Source: an uncultured Desulfovibrio sp.
GTDB taxonomy: Bacteria; Desulfobacterota; Desulfovibrionia; Desulfovibrionales; Desulfovibrionaceae
Reading direction: 5' to 3'
Length of the DNA stretch: 49,169 bases
Assembly: GCA_910587035.1 (NCBI GenBank)
Contig: CAJUMQ010000018.1
Coordinates: forward strand, 1-49,169
Position 1 is the first letter of the stretch, and each line of letters starts with the position of its first letter. A model generated the notes under the pieces. The model saw nothing but the letters and a program-made list of their open reading frames with translations. It was not told the origin of the DNA and did not search any database. Shown here piece by piece: positions 49,137-49,169 of this stretch. A program made the position numbers and the translations under genes.

Positions 49137-49169
49137 GTTGTGTGGTTATCTCCCAACGTGGGTGACTCA

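Larger units (their letters stand above)
40359..49169. mobile_element. integrated element at tRNA-Arg, left end (right end beyond window)
   Basis: The region begins at a tRNA 3' half cut at the anticodon loop and carries a tyrosine recombinase, phage-type regulators, small overlapping early genes, DUF3560 and DUF2958 genes typical of plasmids and integrative elements, and a second integrase. No capsid, tail, relaxase or conjugation gene is visible. Either it is a satellite-like element or the rest lies to the right. The second integrase suggests two elements may be nested or adjacent. Confidence 0.75.

Noticed and set aside
1..49169. CRISPR array or complete tRNA/rRNA gene
   Set aside because: I looked for regularly spaced repeats and for cloverleaf or rRNA sequences. 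Only the tRNA-Arg half at 40359 and non-periodic dispersed repeats were found.

Overview
The window looks like a chromosome segment from a Desulfovibrio-like member of the Desulfovibrionaceae (Desulfobacterota). This is an inference from gene order: ftsH-folP-cdaA-cdaR-glmM on one strand facing lysS, then lolC-lolD-bamA, azlC/azlD beside a DUF4911-type gene, and a lipoprotein-coaBC pair divergent from queA. Lol and Bam genes show a Gram-negative envelope; fliR and cheV show motility and chemotaxis. No rRNA and no complete tRNA gene is present.

Layout. 1-8.8 kb (+): two intergenic repeats, a small orphan ORF, a PAS/AAA+/Fis sigma-54 activator overlapping two tandem marC-family genes, a diguanylate cyclase overlapping an NCS2 purine permease, an NSS sodium symporter and a D-2-hydroxyacid dehydrogenase. 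8.8-9.2 kb: a hairpin-rich repeat block. 9.2-15.1 kb (-): the overlapping ftsH/folP/cdaA/cdaR/glmM operon (membrane proteolysis, folate, c-di-AMP, amino-sugar synthesis). 15.2-22.8 kb (+): lysS, then crcB on the opposite strand, then lolC-lolD-bamA (lipoprotein release and outer-membrane protein assembly). 23-31.4 kb (mostly -): two small membrane proteins behind a good sigma-54 promoter, a DUF4911-type gene, azlD, azlC, fliR, cheV, nth, a lysine exporter split into two genes, an unknown gene, coaBC and a lipoprotein. 31.5-33.9 kb (+): queA, argB, a secreted helical protein and a strong terminator. 34-39.4 kb: a four-gene surface-polysaccharide and ABC-2 permease cluster flanked by inverted copies of a dispersed repeat. 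39.4-40.3 kb: a DUF4198-type exported protein.

40.36 kb to the right edge is an integrated element. It starts at the 3' half of a tRNA-Arg(ACG) gene cut at the anticodon loop. Then come a tyrosine recombinase preceded by four spaced GTCGCAA repeats, and a minus-strand operon of eight mostly overlapping small genes (HTH, CII-like, two genes under 50 codons, a DUF3310-like gene, two Cys-rich proteins, an excisionase-like HTH protein). Beyond these lie a CI/Cro-like control region, cargo genes (exported protein, DUF1640-like coiled coil, DUF3560, DUF2958) and a second, N-terminally short P4-type integrase at the right edge. No phage structural genes are visible, so this is a satellite, an ICE-like element or one end of a larger element.

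The most unusual pattern is a family of short intergenic elements with CTAGAGCATT ends. All three copies abut the 3' end of a gene (glmM, bamA, the DUF4911-type gene), and in each case the TAG of the element's terminal CTAG is that gene's stop codon. Other points of note are the inverted repeats around the polysaccharide/ABC-2 cluster, a possible leaderless lolC mRNA, the sigma-54 promoter for the small membrane proteins, and an attenuator or degenerate fluoride riboswitch before crcB.
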